A stretch of 5,834 bases of DNA from an uncultured Eubacteriales bacterium (GTDB taxonomy: Bacteria > Bacillota_A > Clostridia > Oscillospirales > Oscillospiraceae). The translations under genes were made by a program, and so were the position numbers. Positions 5,227-5,834 of the stretch are shown in pieces (within the stretch, counting starts at the first letter, position 1; each line of letters opens with the position of its first letter). The stretch is taken from contig CATJRT010000085.1 in the NCBI GenBank assembly GCA_949742895.1, positions 1 through 5,834 of the forward strand, written 5' to 3'. The notes under the pieces were generated by a model. It had not been told where the DNA came from. It saw only the letters and a program-made list of their open reading frames with translations, and ran no database searches.

Positions 5227-5834
5227 GTGTCTGACATCAAAAAAGTAGTGCTCGCTTATTCCGGCGGTTTGGATACATCCATCATCATTCCATGGCTGAA
5301 GGAAAATTATGACAACCCTGAGATCATTGCTGTGTCCGGAGATGTGGGGCAGAACGATGAGCTGGAAGGGCTGGAGGAAAAGGCGCTGAAAACCGGCGCG
5401 TCCAAGCTGTATATCGAGGACCTCACCGACGTGATGGTGGATGAGGTCATCATCCCGTCCATGATGATGGGGGCAAAATATGAGGATTATCTGCTGGGCA
5501 CCGCCTTTGCCCGGCCTGTCATCGCCCGCAGGCTGGTGGAAATCGCCAGGGCCGAGGGTGCCGACGCCATCTGCCACGGCTGCACCGGAAAGGGCAACGA
5601 CCAGGTCCGCTTCGAGCTGGCCATCAAGCGCTTCGCCCCCGAGATGAAGATCATCGCCCCCTGGCGGGAGTGGGACATCAAGGGCCGGGACGAGGAGATC
5701 AACTATGCCGAGGCCCACAACGTGCCCTTGAAAATTTCCCGGGAGACCAACTACTCCAAGGACAAGAACCTGTGGCACCTGAGCCACGAGGGCCTGGACC
5801 TGGAGGATCCTGCCAACGAGCCGAAGTACGATGA
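5227..5834 (+). CDS. argG: Argininosuccinate synthase (partial, N-terminal half)
   Basis: Joins citrulline and aspartate using ATP to form argininosuccinate, the penultimate step of arginine biosynthesis, in the cytoplasm. The 202 complete codons visible begin [19 protein letters not shown]. The SGGLDTS nucleotide-binding loop lies at residues 12-18. SGDVGQ (37-42), [10 protein letters not shown] (88-97) and [13 protein letters not shown] (118-130) are family-typical ATP and substrate segments, as is PWREWD (145-150). The enzyme is usually about 400 residues, so roughly half is present and the gene runs off the right edge. The start is GTG at 5227-5229, 8 nt after GGAGG (5214-5218); no in-frame ATG is better placed. 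A TGA in the last three bases is out of frame. Arginine-responsive control is possible through the upstream candidate ARG box. Confidence 0.97.
   Translation, partial: MSDIKKVVLAYSGGLDTSIIIPWLKENYDNPEIIAVSGDVGQNDELEGLEEKALKTGASKLYIEDLTDVMVDEVIIPSMMMGAKYEDYLLGTAFARPVIARRLVEIARAEGADAICHGCTGKGNDQVRFELAIKRFAPEMKIIAPWREWDIKGRDEEINYAEAHNVPLKISRETNYSKDKNLWHLSHEGLDLEDPANEPKYD

Noticed and set aside
5095..5787. 230-residue minus-strand frame
   Set aside because: Antisense to argG, whose identity is certain; no start signals.
5832..5834. TGA at the end of the window as an argG stop
   Set aside because: It is out of frame (the codon is GAT at 5830-5832), and the visible protein is only half the family length.

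Overview
The window looks like chromosome from a fairly GC-rich anaerobic Firmicute, probably class Clostridia near Oscillospiraceae (Flavonifractor/Intestinimonas-like). That placement is inferred from strong GGAGG ribosome binding sites, C/G-ending codons, a BlaI/M56 pair with a very large clostridial-type ectodomain, and a Mini-III ribonuclease gene. It is not proven by any marker here.

Layout, left to right. (1) Positions 1-356, minus strand: mrnC, the Mini-ribonuclease III that matures 23S rRNA, cut at its 3' end by the window edge. Its promoter is immediately to the right. (2) Positions 413-447: intrinsic terminator of the next gene, with a UUCG-loop hairpin. Its T-tract overlaps the -35 box of mrnC. 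(3) Positions 456-3662, minus: a 1068-residue BlaR1/MecR1-type M56 membrane metalloprotease. Its roughly 740-residue outer part has no penicillin-binding signature but carries a duplicated module and a lipoprotein-like C-terminal domain. (4) Positions 3664-4023, minus: a BlaI/MecI-family repressor, one base upstream of the protease gene, with the blaR-like ribosome binding site inside its 3' end. (5) Positions 4089-4139: the promoter of this operon with two TACA-N3-TGTA operators. (6) Positions 4151-4193: terminator of the next gene. (7) Positions 4197-4934, minus: an unassigned soluble protein with a gluzincin-like HELAH...WFEEG zinc site. (8) Positions 4935-5226: divergent intergenic region with a promoter for each side and a candidate ARG box. 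(9) Positions 5227-5834, plus: argG (argininosuccinate synthase), 5' half only.

Working model. The repressor binds the two operators and silences its own operon. A signal sensed by the large ectodomain activates the zinc protease, which leads to repressor cleavage and derepression. No beta-lactamase or other output gene lies in the window, so the regulated output, if any beyond the operon itself, is elsewhere. The HELAH protein, mrnC and argG each have their own promoter and appear to be separate transcription units.

Most interesting part: the BlaI/M56 pair with a non-penicillin-binding sensor of unknown ligand. I see no CRISPR array, RNA gene, insertion sequence or phage feature.
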